Assembly: GCF_050947875.1 (NCBI RefSeq) | Contig: NW_027460412.1 | Coordinates: 496,001-560,000, forward strand | Length of the DNA: 64,000 nucleotides | Origin: Dermacentor variabilis | Lineage: Eukaryota > Arthropoda > Arachnida > Ixodida > Ixodidae | Direction: 5' to 3' | Part shown: positions 8,104 to 18,649 of the stretch, in pieces | Layout: every line of letters starts with the position of its first letter | Position numbering within the stretch: position 1 is the first letter of the stretch | Program-made: the position numbers and the translations under genes | Notes under the pieces: model-generated | Database searches by the model: none | Told to the model about the DNA's origin: nothing | The model's input: the letters and a program-made list of their open reading frames with translations, nothing else

Positions 8104-9267
8104 CGCTGCGAGCAGAATATAACTGTCCTCAATGTAAATGCGAGGAGTGTACTCAACAAAGTTGAAGCTCTCAATTGTTTGGTGGAAAGCCACAGCCCAT
8201 CAATTGTCTGTCTTACAGAGACTTGGTTACATGAATCTGTTATTGATATCGAAATTTCGCCTCCCGGTTATTCACTACTTCGGAAGGACAGAGAAGTTGG
8301 CCGTGGTGGTGGTGTGGCAGTTCTCATTAAAACAAGCCTTAAATTTTCTTTATTACCTGAACTTCCTGGCATTGAGGCTATTTGGTGCAAAGTATACAGC
8401 AGAGGTATTGTAATAGTTGTTGGTGTTATTTATCGCCCTCCGAACTCCGACGATATTTTTCCTGCTATCAATGAGTACCTTATTAGTAACAAGCTGTGTG
8501 GTTGCAAACTATTGTTAGCAGGGGATTTCAATCTCCCATGCATTAACTGGAGCACACTTACCCCAACTGGCCGTGATAGGGCGCTTTGTGCTTCCCTGAT
8601 CGACCTGGTTATTTCATTTGGGTTAACTCAACTTGTGGATTTCGTAACGCGCGAAAACTCAATATTAGACCTTGTATTTGTAAACCAACAACTCTTATCG
8701 CATGGAGTTAAATGTGAAGTCACCGAAGGCTTATCTGACCACAAAGCAGTTGAAATTGCCTTGAACTTAGTGTGCCCTCGACTAAGACCTGCATTCACAA
8801 CCGTTTTGAACTTTTCTGCAGCTGACGATACTTCCGTACTTGACACTTTAGCCTCAACTTTTGATGACTTCCAACACTGTAGTGAACTGCACAATGTAGA
8901 CACGTTGCTCCTTAAATTTTGTGACATTGTACATGAATGCCTGTCAAAGTACGTGCCCCAAAGATGTATTAAACGGAACCAAAGACACCCTTGGTATAAT
9001 AGGGAGATAATTCAGCTCACTCGTCGCATTAAGCGGCTGCGTAAGCGAAGCCGTTCCGAGTGTAAGAACAATGCTTCTTTCTTCAACACGTTGAAGTCTA
9101 AATTAAGAGCGAAAATGCAAGAGGCTAAGAGCTTTTACTTTAATAATACATTGGCTACATTTATGAAAAAAACCCATCTAGGTTCTGGAGATCGATTAGT
9201 CCTGCATCGTCTCTACCTTCTTCCTTTATTGTTAATGACCAATCCTGCTCCCAATCTGAAACTATAG
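8104..9267 (+). CDS. Retrotransposon ORF2, part 1: APE-type endonuclease
   Basis: This frame encodes the target-nicking endonuclease of the element. Visible active-site motifs are LNVNARS (8128-8148), TETWL with the catalytic Glu at 8218-8220, YRPPNSD (from 8431), AGDFNLP with Asp at 8524-8526 and Asn at 8530-8532, and LSDHKA with the Asp-His pair at 8737-8742. A basic linker rich in Lys and Arg follows near 9000-9120. There is no ATG before the first motif: the frame opens directly after the UGA at 8101, so start and end here are frame limits and not proven gene ends. True homology stops at the A run near 9166. The last 30 or so residues to TAG 9265 are out of frame. A one-base shift there joins it to the reverse transcriptase. 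Confidence 0.9.
   Translation, partial: RCEQNITVLNVNARSVLNKVEALNCLVESHSPSIVCLTETWLHESVIDIEISPPGYSLLRKDREVGRGGGVAVLIKTSLKFSLLPELPGIEAIWCKVYSRGIVIVVGVIYRPPNSDDIFPAINEYLISNKLCGCKLLLAGDFNLPCINWSTLTPTGRDRALCASLIDLVISFGLTQLVDFVTRENSILDLVFVNQQLLSHGVKCEVTEGLSDHKAVEIALNLVCPRLRPAFTTVLNFSAADDTSVLDTLASTFDDFQHCSELHNVDTLLLKFCDIVHECLSKYVPQRCIKRNQRHPWYNREIIQLTRRIKRLRKRSRSECKNNASFFNTLKSKLRAKMQEAKSFYFNNTLATFMKKTHLGSGDRLVLHRLYLLPLLLMTNPAPNLKL
9163..9174 (+). other. Frameshift point in A7 run of ORF2
   Basis: ATG followed by seven A and then CCC lies at the junction of the endonuclease and reverse-transcriptase frames. Reading AAA AAA and stepping back one base gives AAC CCA and enters a frame that is open to the end of the RT. 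The simplest reading is loss of one A from an A8 run. Programmed slippage is less likely, because no ideal X XXY YYZ heptamer lies in phase. Confidence 0.75.
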
Positions 9268-10889
9268 CCAACGCCTTCAACAACTTCTTCGAATCTGTTT
9301 TTTCTACCGATAATGGCACCAATCCTCCATTTTCCGCGTGCCGCAATCTGCCCTCTCTTCCAAATCCTGATGTAACCTCCTCTGGAGTACATAACCTCAT
9401 ATTAAAACTTGATGTAACGAAAAGCCCAGGCCCAGACGGCATTCCAAATATGTTCCTAAAGAGGTACTCGGAATGGTGCGCAAGCTATCTGACTATAATA
9501 TTTAAAAAATCAATAGACTCTACAACAGTGCCCCGGCTGTGGAAATTGGCTAATGTCGTGCCCGTATTAAAATCGGGAAACAAACAAATAATACCGAATT
9601 ATAGGCCAATATCTTTACTTTCCACCAGCTCGAAACTCTTGGAGCACATTATTCACAAGCACATTGTGGAATACCTAAATGCCAACAATATTCTTTCCCA
9701 ATCGCAGCACGGTTTTCGTGCTGGCTATTCCACTGTTACGCAGTTGCTTGAATTTACGCATGACATTGCATCTTCCCTTAACAGCCGAGGACAGCTTGAT
9801 GCCATATTTATTGACTATTCTAAGGCCTTCGATTTAGTTTGCCATGCTAAGCTTTTAGTTAAACTTCGTACATATTTTGGTGACAGCAAGCTGGTTGATT
9901 GGATAGCTGATTACTTACGGTCGCGCTCTCAGTTTGTTACGTATAACCACGCGAAGTCGTCTGAGGTACAGATTACATCTGGGGTGCCGCAAGGCTCGGT
10001 GCTGGGGCCGCTTTTGTTCATTATTTTCATAAATGACGTGGCAGAAATCATTGGCGATACTCAAGTTAAACTTAGAATGTATGCAGACGACTGCGTAATC
10101 TACAACACAATCTCTGATGCTCATGATCAGGTTGCGCTAAATAACGTTTTTTCATTGTTTTGTAACTGGAGTGAAACCTGGCAAATGTCTATTAACTTAA
10201 AGAAGACTGTGGCCATGACCTTTTCAAACAAGAAACAACCCCTTTCTTTTACTTATACTAACGACGGAGTCGGTCTAGTACATGTTACGGAGTTTAAGTA
10301 CCTCGGTGTAACTCTAGCGTCAAATTTAAAATGGCGCAAGCATGTTGAAATGATCTGCAATAAGGCTCGTCGAAAACTTTGGTATCTCCAGCGCACGTTA
10401 AGCAACTCAACAAGAGAATGCAAATTGACTGCGTACAAAACTTTGGTCAGGCCCATACTAGAATATGCATCGGTTGTTTGGTCACCTCACCTCAAGCACG
10501 ACATAGCTATGTTAGAATCTGTCCAAAAAAGAGCAATTAGGTTCATTTTTTGTCGCTATGACCGGCAATTCTCGCCTACTTCGCATGCACACGTTTTAAC
10601 GCTGCAATCTCTCGAACATCGGCGTAATTCTGATCGCGTTATCCTTCTTCATAAGATAGTTCACACCGGCTTGAGTGTTCTGGCGCCGATTTCTTTTGTT
10701 GCAGCTTCAGCACGCTGTACTCGACGATCTGATCCCCTGAACATTGTGCCCTTCAGGTCGAATATTGATTCTTTTAAGTTTTCCTTCTTTCCACGGACGG
10801 TGGATTTATGGAATAAACTTGATGGGTCTCTACGCAGACTCGGTACTGAGGATTTTGAAAAAGAATTGTGTAATTATGCATTCTGGTAA
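9171..10889 (+). CDS. Retrotransposon ORF2, part 2: reverse transcriptase
   Basis: This frame is open from 9171; its first ATG is at 9450, but that ATG lies inside the domain, so it is not a natural start. It encodes the polymerase that copies element RNA at the nicked target. Motifs in order are KSPGPDGIP (9423-9449), NYRPISLLS (near 9598), FIDYSKAFD with catalytic Asp at 9813-9815, SGVPQGSVLGP (9978-10010), YADD with Asp pair at 10086-10091, the NLKKTVAMTF block, and FKYLGVTL. The C-terminal part has ILEYASVVWSP and a QKRAIRFIF segment, as in CR1/jockey-type proteins. No RNase H or zinc knuckle is seen. With the frameshift repaired in register, ORF2 would be about 928 codons, normal for the group. 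All catalytic residues are present. It ends at TAA 10887. Confidence 0.95.
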   Translation, partial: NPSRFWRSISPASSLPSSFIVNDQSCSQSETIANAFNNFFESVFSTDNGTNPPFSACRNLPSLPNPDVTSSGVHNLILKLDVTKSPGPDGIPNMFLKRYSEWCASYLTIIFKKSIDSTTVPRLWKLANVVPVLKSGNKQIIPNYRPISLLSTSSKLLEHIIHKHIVEYLNANNILSQSQHGFRAGYSTVTQLLEFTHDIASSLNSRGQLDAIFIDYSKAFDLVCHAKLLVKLRTYFGDSKLVDWIADYLRSRSQFVTYNHAKSSEVQITSGVPQGSVLGPLLFIIFINDVAEIIGDTQVKLRMYADDCVIYNTISDAHDQVALNNVFSLFCNWSETWQMSINLKKTVAMTFSNKKQPLSFTYTNDGVGLVHVTEFKYLGVTLASNLKWRKHVEMICNKARRKLWYLQRTLSNSTRECKLTAYKTLVRPILEYASVVWSPHLKHDIAMLESVQKRAIRFIFCRYDRQFSPTSHAHVLTLQSLEHRRNSDRVILLHKIVHTGLSVLAPISFVAASARCTRRSDPLNIVPFRSNIDSFKFSFFPRTVDLWNKLDGSLRRLGTEDFEKELCNYAFW

Positions 10890-11011
10890 TGTTTTCTAGT
10901 ATTCTGGTGAATTTTGTTAAAAGTATTTGAAATTGTATTTTTTTTTTGTTACTCTGTACTCACTCCTGCTATGTCTCAGAAACTGAGACAGCAGTATTTG
11001 TAAATAAATAA
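10890..11011 (+). other. Retrotransposon 3' UTR
   Basis: This is about 120 AT-rich bases after the RT stop, including a T10 tract at 10938-10947, a stem-loop and a tail of AAAT units. It is short, as is common in CR1-type elements, where the 3' end is the template site recognised by the reverse transcriptase. Confidence 0.8.
10967..10993 (+). other. Stem-loop in retrotransposon 3' UTR
   Basis: TGTCTCAG at 10972-10979 pairs perfectly with CTGAGACA at 10983-10990 around the loop AAA. TGC at 10967-10969 can extend the stem with GCA at 10991-10993 past a two-base bulge. Its place just before the tail suggests an RT recognition element; this is inferred. Confidence 0.75.
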
Positions 11012-11012
11012 A
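11001..11012 (+). other. AAAT-type 3' tail with AATAAA
   Basis: TAAATAAATAAAA ends the element and contains two overlapping AATAAA hexamers (11003-11008 and 11007-11012). Short tandem tails in place of long poly(A) are a CR1-group trait. The last A bases could belong to either the element or the target. Confidence 0.7.
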
Positions 11013-11521
11013 AATCCACGTGCACGTTCTGCCAAAAGCACCATTTGCATGCATATCTTGTGGTTTTGCAGAAAACAACGTCCGCGTCTACCAAAAGATG
11101 CATGTGCATGCTTAACAAGTGGTTTGGCACAAATCCATGCGCGGGTGCTAAAAAGAGCAGCATAGGCGTGTTTAGCACGTCGTTTGGTAGAAATCCACGT
11201 GCGCGTTCTGCCAAAAGCACCATTTGCATATATAGCTTGTGGTTTCGCAGAAAACAACGTCCGGGTCTACCAAAAGATGCATGTGCATGCTTAAAAAGTG
11301 GTTTGGCACAAATCCATGCGCGGGTGCTAAAAAGAGCAGCATGGGCGTTCTTAGCACGTCGTTTGGTAGAAATCCACGTGCGCGTTCTGCCAAAAGCACC
11401 ATTAGCATGCATATCTTGTGGTTTTGCAGAAAACAACGTCCGCGTCTACCAAAAGATGCATGTGCATGCTTAAAAGTGGTTTGGCACAAATCCACGCGCT
11501 CAAAAAACAGCATGGGCGTGC

Positions 11522-14500
11522 CTAGCACGTCGTTTGGTAGAAATGCACGTGCGCGTTCTGCCAAAAGGACCATTTGCATATATAGCTTGTGGTTTCGCAG
11601 AAAACAACGTCCGCGTCTACCAAAACATGCATGTGCATACTTAACAAGTGGTTTGGCACAAATCTATGCGCGGGTGCTAAAAAGAGCAGCATGGGCGTGC
11701 TTAGCATGTCGTTTGGTAGAAATCCACGTGCGCGTTCTGCCACAAGCACGATTAATTTGCATGCATATCTTGTGGTTTTGCAGAAAAGAACGTCCGCGTC
11801 TACCAAAAGATGCATGTGCATGCTTAACATGTGGTTTGGCACAAATCCCTGCGCGGGTGCTAAAAAGAGCAGCATGGGCGTGCTTAGCATGTCGTTTGGT
11901 AGACATCCACGCGCGCGTTCTGCCAAAAGCACCATTTGCATGCGTATCTTGTGGTTTTGCTGAAAACAACGTCCGCGTCTACCAAAAGATGCATGTGCAT
12001 GCTTAACAAGTGGTTTGGCACAAATCCATGCGCGGGTGCTAAAAAAAGCAGCATGGGCGTGCCTAGCACGTCATTTGGCAGAAATGCACGTGCGCGTTCT
12101 GCCAAAAGCACCATTTGCATATATAGCTTGTGGTTTCGCAGAAAACAACGTCCGGGTCTACCAAAAGATGCATGTGCATGCTTAAAAAGTGGCTTGGCAG
12201 AAATCAATGCGCGGGTGCTAAAAAGAGCACCATGGGCGTGCTTAGCACGTCCTTTGGTAGAAATCCACGTGCGCGTTCTGCCAAAAGCACCATTTGCATG
12301 CATATCTTGTGGTTTTGCAGAAAACAACGTCCGCGTCTACCAAAAGATGCATGTACATGCTTAACAAGTGGTTTGGCACAAATCCATGCGCGGGTGCTAA
12401 AAAGAGCAGCATGGGCGTGCTTAGAACGTCGTTTGGTAGAAATCCACGTGCGCGCTCTCCCAAAAGCACTATTTGCATGCATACCTTGTGGTTTTGCAGA
12501 AAACAACGTCAGCGTCTACCAAAATATGCATGTGCATGCTAAACAAGTGGTTTGGCACAAATCCATGCGCGGGTGCTAAAAAGAGCAGCGTGGGCGTGCT
12601 TAGCACATCGTTTGGTAGAAATTCACGTGCGCGTTCTGCCAAAAGCACCATTTGCATGCACATCTTCTGGTTTTGCAGAAAACAACGTCCGCGTCTACCA
12701 AAGATACATGTGCACGCTTAAGTGGTTTGGCAGAAATCAATGCGCGGGTGCTAAAAAGAGCACCATGGGCGTGCTTAGCACGTCCTTTGGTAGAAATCCA
12801 CGTGCGCGTTCTGCCAAAAGCACCATTTGCATGCATATCTTGTGGTTTTGCAGAAAACAACGTCCGCGTCTACCAAAAGATGCATGTACATGCTTAACAA
12901 GTGGTTTGGCACAAATCCATGCGCGGGTGCTAAAAAGAGCAGCATGGGCGTGCTTAGAACGTCGTTTGGTAGAAATCCACGTGCGCGTTCTGCCAAAAGC
13001 ACCATTTGCATGCATATCTTGTGGTTTTGCAGAAAACAACGTCCACGTCTACCAAAAGATGCATGTGCATGCTTAACAAGTGGTTTGGCACAAATCCATG
13101 CGCGGGTGCTAGAAAGAGCAGCATGGGCGTGCTTAGCACGTCGTTTGGTAGAAGTCCACGTGCGCGCTCTCCCAAAAGCACTATTTGCATGCATACCTTG
13201 TGGTTTTGCAGAAAACAACGTCAGCGTGTACCAAAATATGCATGTGCATGATAAACAAGTGGTTTCGCACAAATCCATGCGCGGGTGCTAAAAAGAGCAG
13301 CATGGGCGTGCTTAGCACATCGTTTGGTAGAAATTCACGTGCGCGTTCTGCCAAAAGCACCATTTATTTGCATGCACATCTTGTGGTTTTGGAGAAAACA
13401 ACGTCCGCATCTACCAAAAGATGCATGTGCGTGCTTAACAAGTGGTTTGGCACAAATCCATGCGCGGGTGCTAAAAAGAGCAGCGTGCCCGTGCTTAGCA
13501 CGTCGTTTGGTAGAAATCCACGTGCGCGTTCTGCTAAAAGCACAATTTGCATGCATATCTTGTGGTTTTGCAGAAAACAACGTCTGTGTCTACCAAAAGA
13601 TGCATGTGCATGCTTAACAAGTGGTTTGGCACAAATCCATGCGCGGGTGCTAAAAAGAGCAGCATGGGCGTTCTTAGCACGTCGTTTGGTAGAAATCCAC
13701 GTGCGCGTTCTGCCAAAAGCACCATTAGCATGCATATCTTGTGGTTTTGCAGAAAACAACGTCCGCGTCTACCAAAAGATGCATGTGCATGCTTAAAAGT
13801 GGTTTGGCACAAATCCTTGCGCTGCTCAAAAAAGCAGCATGGGCGTGCCTAGCACGTCGTTTGGTAGAAATGCACGTGCGCGTTCTGCCAAAAGGACCAT
13901 TTGCATATATAGCTTGTGGTTTCGCAGAAAACAACGTCCGCGTCTACCAAAACATGCATGTGCATACTTAACAAGTGGTTTGGCACAAATCCATGCGCGG
14001 GTGCTAAAAAGAGCAGCATGGGCGTGCTTAGCATGTCGTTTGGTAGAAATCCACGTGCGCGTTCTGCCAAAAGCACGATTAATTTGCATGCATATCTTGT
14101 GGTTTTGCAGAAAAGAACGTCCGCGTCTACCAAAAGATGCATGTGCATGCTTAACATGTGGTTTGGCACAAATCCCTGCGCGGGTGCTAAAAAGAGCAGC
14201 ATGGGCGTGCTTAGCATGTCGTTTGGTAGACATCCACGCGCGCGTTCTGCCAAAAGCACCATTTGCATGCATATCTTGTGGTTTTGCAGAAAACAACGTC
14301 CGCGTCTACCAAAAGATGCATGTGCATGCTTAACAAGTGGTTTGGCACAAATCCATGCGCGGGTGCTAAAAAAAGCAGCATGGGCGTGCCTAGCACGTCA
14401 TTTGGCAGAAATGCACGTGCGCGTTCTGCCAAAAGCACCATTTGCATATATAGCTTGTGGTTTCGCAGAAAACAACGTCCGGGTCTACCAAAAGATGCAT

Positions 14501-15870
14501 GTGCATGCTTAAAAAGTGGCTTGGCAGAAATCAATGCGCGGGTGCTAAAAAGAGCACCATGGGCGTGCTTAGCACGTCCTTTGGTAGAAATCCACGTGCG
14601 CGTTCTGCCAAAAGCACCATTTGCATGCATATCTTGTGGTTTTGCAGAAAACAACGTCCGCGTCTACCAAAAGATGCATGTACATGCTTAACAAGTGGTT
14701 TGGCACAAATCCATGCGCGGGTGCTAAAAAGAGCAGCATGGGCGTGCTTAGAACGTCGTTTGGTAGAAATCCACGTGCGCGTTCTGCCAAAAGCACTATT
14801 TGCATGCATACCTTGTGGTTTTGCAGAAAACAACGTCAGCGTCTACCAAAATATGCATGTGCATGCTAAACAAGTGGTTTGGCACAAATCCATGCGCGGG
14901 TGCTAAAAAGAGCAGCATGGGCGTGCTTAGCACATCGTTTGGTAGAAATTCACGTGCGCGTTCTGCCAAAAGCACCATTTGCATGCACATCTTCTGGTTT
15001 TGCAGAAAACAACGTCCGCGTCTACCAAAGATACATGAGCACGCTTAAGTGGTTTGGCAGAAATCAATGCGCGGGTGCTAAAAAGAGCACCATGGGCGTG
15101 CTTAGCACGTCCTTTGGTAGAAATCCACGTGCGCGTTCTGCCAAAAGCACCATTTGCATGCATATCTTGTGGTTTTGCAGAAAACAACGTCCGCGTCTAC
15201 CAAAAGATGCATGTACATGCTTAACAAGTGGTTTGGCACAAATCCATGCGCGGGTGCTAAAAAGAGCAGCATGGGCGTGCTTAGAACGTCGTTTGGTAGA
15301 AATCCACGTGCGCGTTCTGCCAAAAGCACCATTTGCATGCATATCTTGTGGTTTTGCAGAAAACAACGTCCACGTCTACCAAAAGATGCATGTGCATGCT
15401 TAACAAGTGGTTTGGCACAAATCCATGCGCGGGTGCTAGAAAGAGCAGCATGGGCGTGCTTAGCACGTCGTTTGGTAGAAGTCCACGTGCGCGCTCTCCC
15501 AAAAGCACTATTTGCATGCATACCTTGTGGTTTTGCAGAAAACAACGTCAGCGTCTACCAAAATATGCATGTGCATGCTAAACAAGTGGTTTCGCACAAA
15601 TCCATGCGCGGGTGCTAAAAAGAGCAGCATGGGCGTGCTTAGCACATCGTTTGGTAGAAATTCACGTGCGCGTTCTGCCAAAAGCACCATTTATTTGCAT
15701 GCACATCTTGTGGTTTTGGAGAAAACAACGTCCGCATCTACCAAAAGATACATGTGCATGCTTAACAAGTGGTTTGGCACAAATCCATGCGCAGGTGCTA
15801 AAAAGAGCAGCGTGGCCGTGCTTAGCACGTCGTTTGGTAGAAATTCACGTGCGCGTTCTGCTAAAAGCAC
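11522..15870 (+). repeat. Tandem pair of about 2,327-bp units
   Basis: Position-by-position markers repeat at an offset of 2,327 from 11.52-13.55 kb to 13.85-15.87 kb. They include the ATATATAGC monomer, CTTGGCAGAAATCAATG, the 175-bp form and the TTTCGCACAAATCC variant of later units. The copies diverge after about 13.55/15.87 kb, where one has AAATCCATG and the other AAATGCATG. Confidence 0.7.
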
Positions 15871-18649
15871 AATTTGCATGCATATCTTGTGGTTTTGCAG
15901 AAAACAACGTCTGTGTCTACCAAAAGATGCATGTGCATGCTTAACAAGTGGTTTGGCACAAATGCATGCGCGGGTGCTAAAAAGAGCAGCATGGGTGTGC
16001 TTAGCAACTCGTTTGGTAGAAATCCACGTGCGCGTTCTGCCAAAAGCACCATTTGCATGCATACCTTGTGGTTTTGCAGAAAACAACGTCCGCGTCTACC
16101 AAAACATGCATGTCCATGCTTAACAAGTGGTTTGGCACAAATCCATGCGCGGGTGCTAAAAAGAGCAGCATGGGCGTGCTTAGCACGTCGTTTGGTAGAA
16201 ATCCACGTGCGCGTTCTGCCAAAAGCACGATTAATTTGCATGCATATCTTGTGGTTTTGCAGAAAAGAACGTCCGCGTCTACCAAAAGATGCATGTGCAT
16301 GCTTAACATGTGGTTTGGCACAAATTCCTGCGCGGGTGCTAAAAAGAGCAGCATGGGCGTGCTTAGCATGTCGTTTGGTAGACATCCACGCGCGCGTTCT
16401 GCCAAAAGCACCATTTGCATGCATATCTTGTGGTTTTGCAGAAAACAACGTCCGCGTCTACCAAAAGATGCATGTGCACGCTTAACAAGTGGTTTGGCAC
16501 AAATCCATGCGCGGGTGCTAAAAAAAGCAGCATGGGCGTGCCTAGCACGTCATTTGGCAGAAATGCACGTGCGCGTTCTGCCAAAAGCACCATTTGCATA
16601 TATAGCTTGTGGTTTCGCAGAAAACAACGTCCGGGTCTACCAAAAGATGCATGTGCATGCTTAAAAAGTGGCTTGGCAGAAATCAATGCGCGGGTGCTAA
16701 AAAGAGCACCATGGGCGTGCTTAGCACGTCCTTTGGTAGAAATCCACGTGCGCGTTCTGCCAAAAGCACCATTTGCATGCATATCTTGTGGTTTTGCAGA
16801 AAACAACGTCCGCGTCTACCAAAAGATGCATGTACATGCTTAACAAGTGGTTTGGCACAAATCCATGCGCGGGTGCTAAAAAGAGCAGCATGGGCGTGCT
16901 TAGAACGTCGTTTGGTAGAAATCCACGTGCGCGTTCTGCCAAAAGCACCATTTGCATGCATATCTTGTGGTTTTGCAGAAAACAACGTCCACGTCTACCA
17001 AATGATGCATGTGCATGCTTAACAAGTGGTTTGGCACAAATCCATGCGCGGGTGCTAGAAAGAGCAGCATGGGCGTGCTTAGCACGTCGTTTGGTAGAAA
17101 TCCACGTGCGCGCTCTCCCAAAAGCACTATTTGCATGCATACCTTGTGGTTTTGCAGAAAACAACGTCAGCGTCTACCAAAATATGCATGTGCATGCTAA
17201 ACAAGTGGTTTGGCACAAATCCATGCGCGGGTGCTAAAAAGAGCAGCATGGGCGTTCTTAGCACGTCGTTTGGTAGAAATCCACGTGCGCGTTCTGCCAA
17301 AAGCACCATTAGCATGCATATCTTGTGGTTTTGCAGAAAACAACGTCCGCGTCTACCAAAAGATGCATGTGCATGCTTAAAAGTGGTTTGGCACAAATCC
17401 ATGCGCTGCTCAAAAAACAGCATGGGCGTGCCTAGCACGTCGTTTGGTAGAAATGCACGTGCGCGTTCTGGCAAAAGGACCATTTGCATATATAGCTTGT
17501 AGTTTCGCATAAAACAACGTCCGCGTCTACCAAAACATGCATGTGCATACTTAACAAGTGGTTTGGCACAAATCTATGCGCGGGTGCTAAAAAGAGCAGC
17601 ATGGGCGTGCTTAGCATGTCGTTTGGTAGAAATCCACGTGCGCGTTCTGCCAAAAGCACGATTAATTTGCATGCATATCTTGTGGTTTTGCAGAAAAGAA
17701 CGTCCGCGTCTACCAAAAGATGCATGTGCATGCTTAACATGTGGTTTGGCACAAATCCCTGCGCGGGTGCTAAAAAGAGCAGCATGGGCGTGCTTAGCAT
17801 GTCGTTTGGTAGACATCCACGCGCGCGTTCTGCCAAAAGCACCATTTGCATGCATATCTTGTGGTTTTGCTGAAAACAACGTCCGCGTCTACCAAAAGAT
17901 GCATGTGCATGCTTAACAAGTGGTTTGGCACAAATCCATGCGCGGGTGCTAAAAAAAGCAGCATGGGCGTGCCTAGCACGTCATTTGGCAGAAATGCACG
18001 TGCGCGTTCTGCCAAAAGCACCATTTGCATATATAGCTTGTGGTTTCGCAGAAAACAACGTCCGGGTCTACCAAAAGATGCATGTGCATGCTTAAAAAGT
18101 GGCTTGGCAGAAATCAATGCGCGGGTGCTAAAAAGAGCACCATGGGCGTGCTTAGCACGTCCTTTGGTAGAAATCCACGTGCGCGTTCTGCCAAAAGCAC
18201 CATTTGCATGCATATCTTGTGGTTTTGCAGAAAACAACGTCCGCGTCTACCAAAAGATGCATGTACATGCTTAACAAGTGGTTTGGCACAAATCCATGCG
18301 CGGGTGCTAAAAAGAGCAGCATGGGCGTGCTTAGAACGTCGTTTGGTAGAAATCCACGTGCGCGCTCTCCCAAAAGCACTATTTGCATGCATACCTTGTG
18401 GTTTTGCAGAAAACAACGTCAGCGTCTACCAAAATATGCATGTGCATGCTAAACAAGTGGTTTGGCACAAATCCATGCGCGGGTGCTAAAAAGAGCAGCA
18501 TGGGCGTGCTTAGCACATCGTTTGGTAGAAATTCACGTGCGCGTTCTGCCAAAAGCACCATTTGTATGCACATCTTCTGGTTTTGCAGAAAACAACGTCC
18601 GCGTCTACCAAAGATACATGTGCACGCTTAAGTGGTTTGGTAGAAATCA

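Larger units (their letters stand above)
6785..11011 (+). mobile_element. CR1/jockey-like non-LTR retrotransposon, near full length, degenerate
   Basis: This insert of about 4.2 kb breaks one satellite monomer between TTTGGTAG (to 6784) and AAATCCACG (from 11012). Its order is: a 5' leader with short repeats, ORF1 (2A-like motif, coiled coil, RRM-like domain), an in-frame UGA, ORF2 (APE-type endonuclease, then reverse transcriptase), and a 3' UTR with a stem-loop and an AAAT-type tail. There is no target-site duplication beyond about one base, no LTR and no long poly(A). These traits are typical of the CR1 group of LINEs. Defects are one apparent frameshift in an A run in ORF2 and possibly the UGA before ORF2. 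It could instead belong to a related clade (jockey, Rex1 or similar); a tree of the RT domain would decide. The exact 5' boundary is uncertain by one base because 6785 is an A. Confidence 0.93.

Noticed and set aside
8179..9267. Separate ORF2 starting at 8179
   Set aside because: The codon there is TTG, not ATG, and it falls after the first endonuclease motif (LNVNARS at 8128-8148). The true frame begins earlier.
9161..9442. Minus-strand ORFs within the retrotransposon (for example 9161-9442, 7974-8174, 6907-7269)
   Set aside because: They lie antisense to well-supported ORF1 and ORF2 and show no known domain.
6785..11011. LTR retrotransposon or retrovirus
   Set aside because: There are no terminal repeats, protease, integrase or RNase H. 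An APE-type endonuclease precedes the RT, which is the non-LTR layout.
11001..11012. Host gene polyadenylation site
   Set aside because: The AATAAA hexamers are part of the short tandem tail of the LINE, and no host gene ends here.
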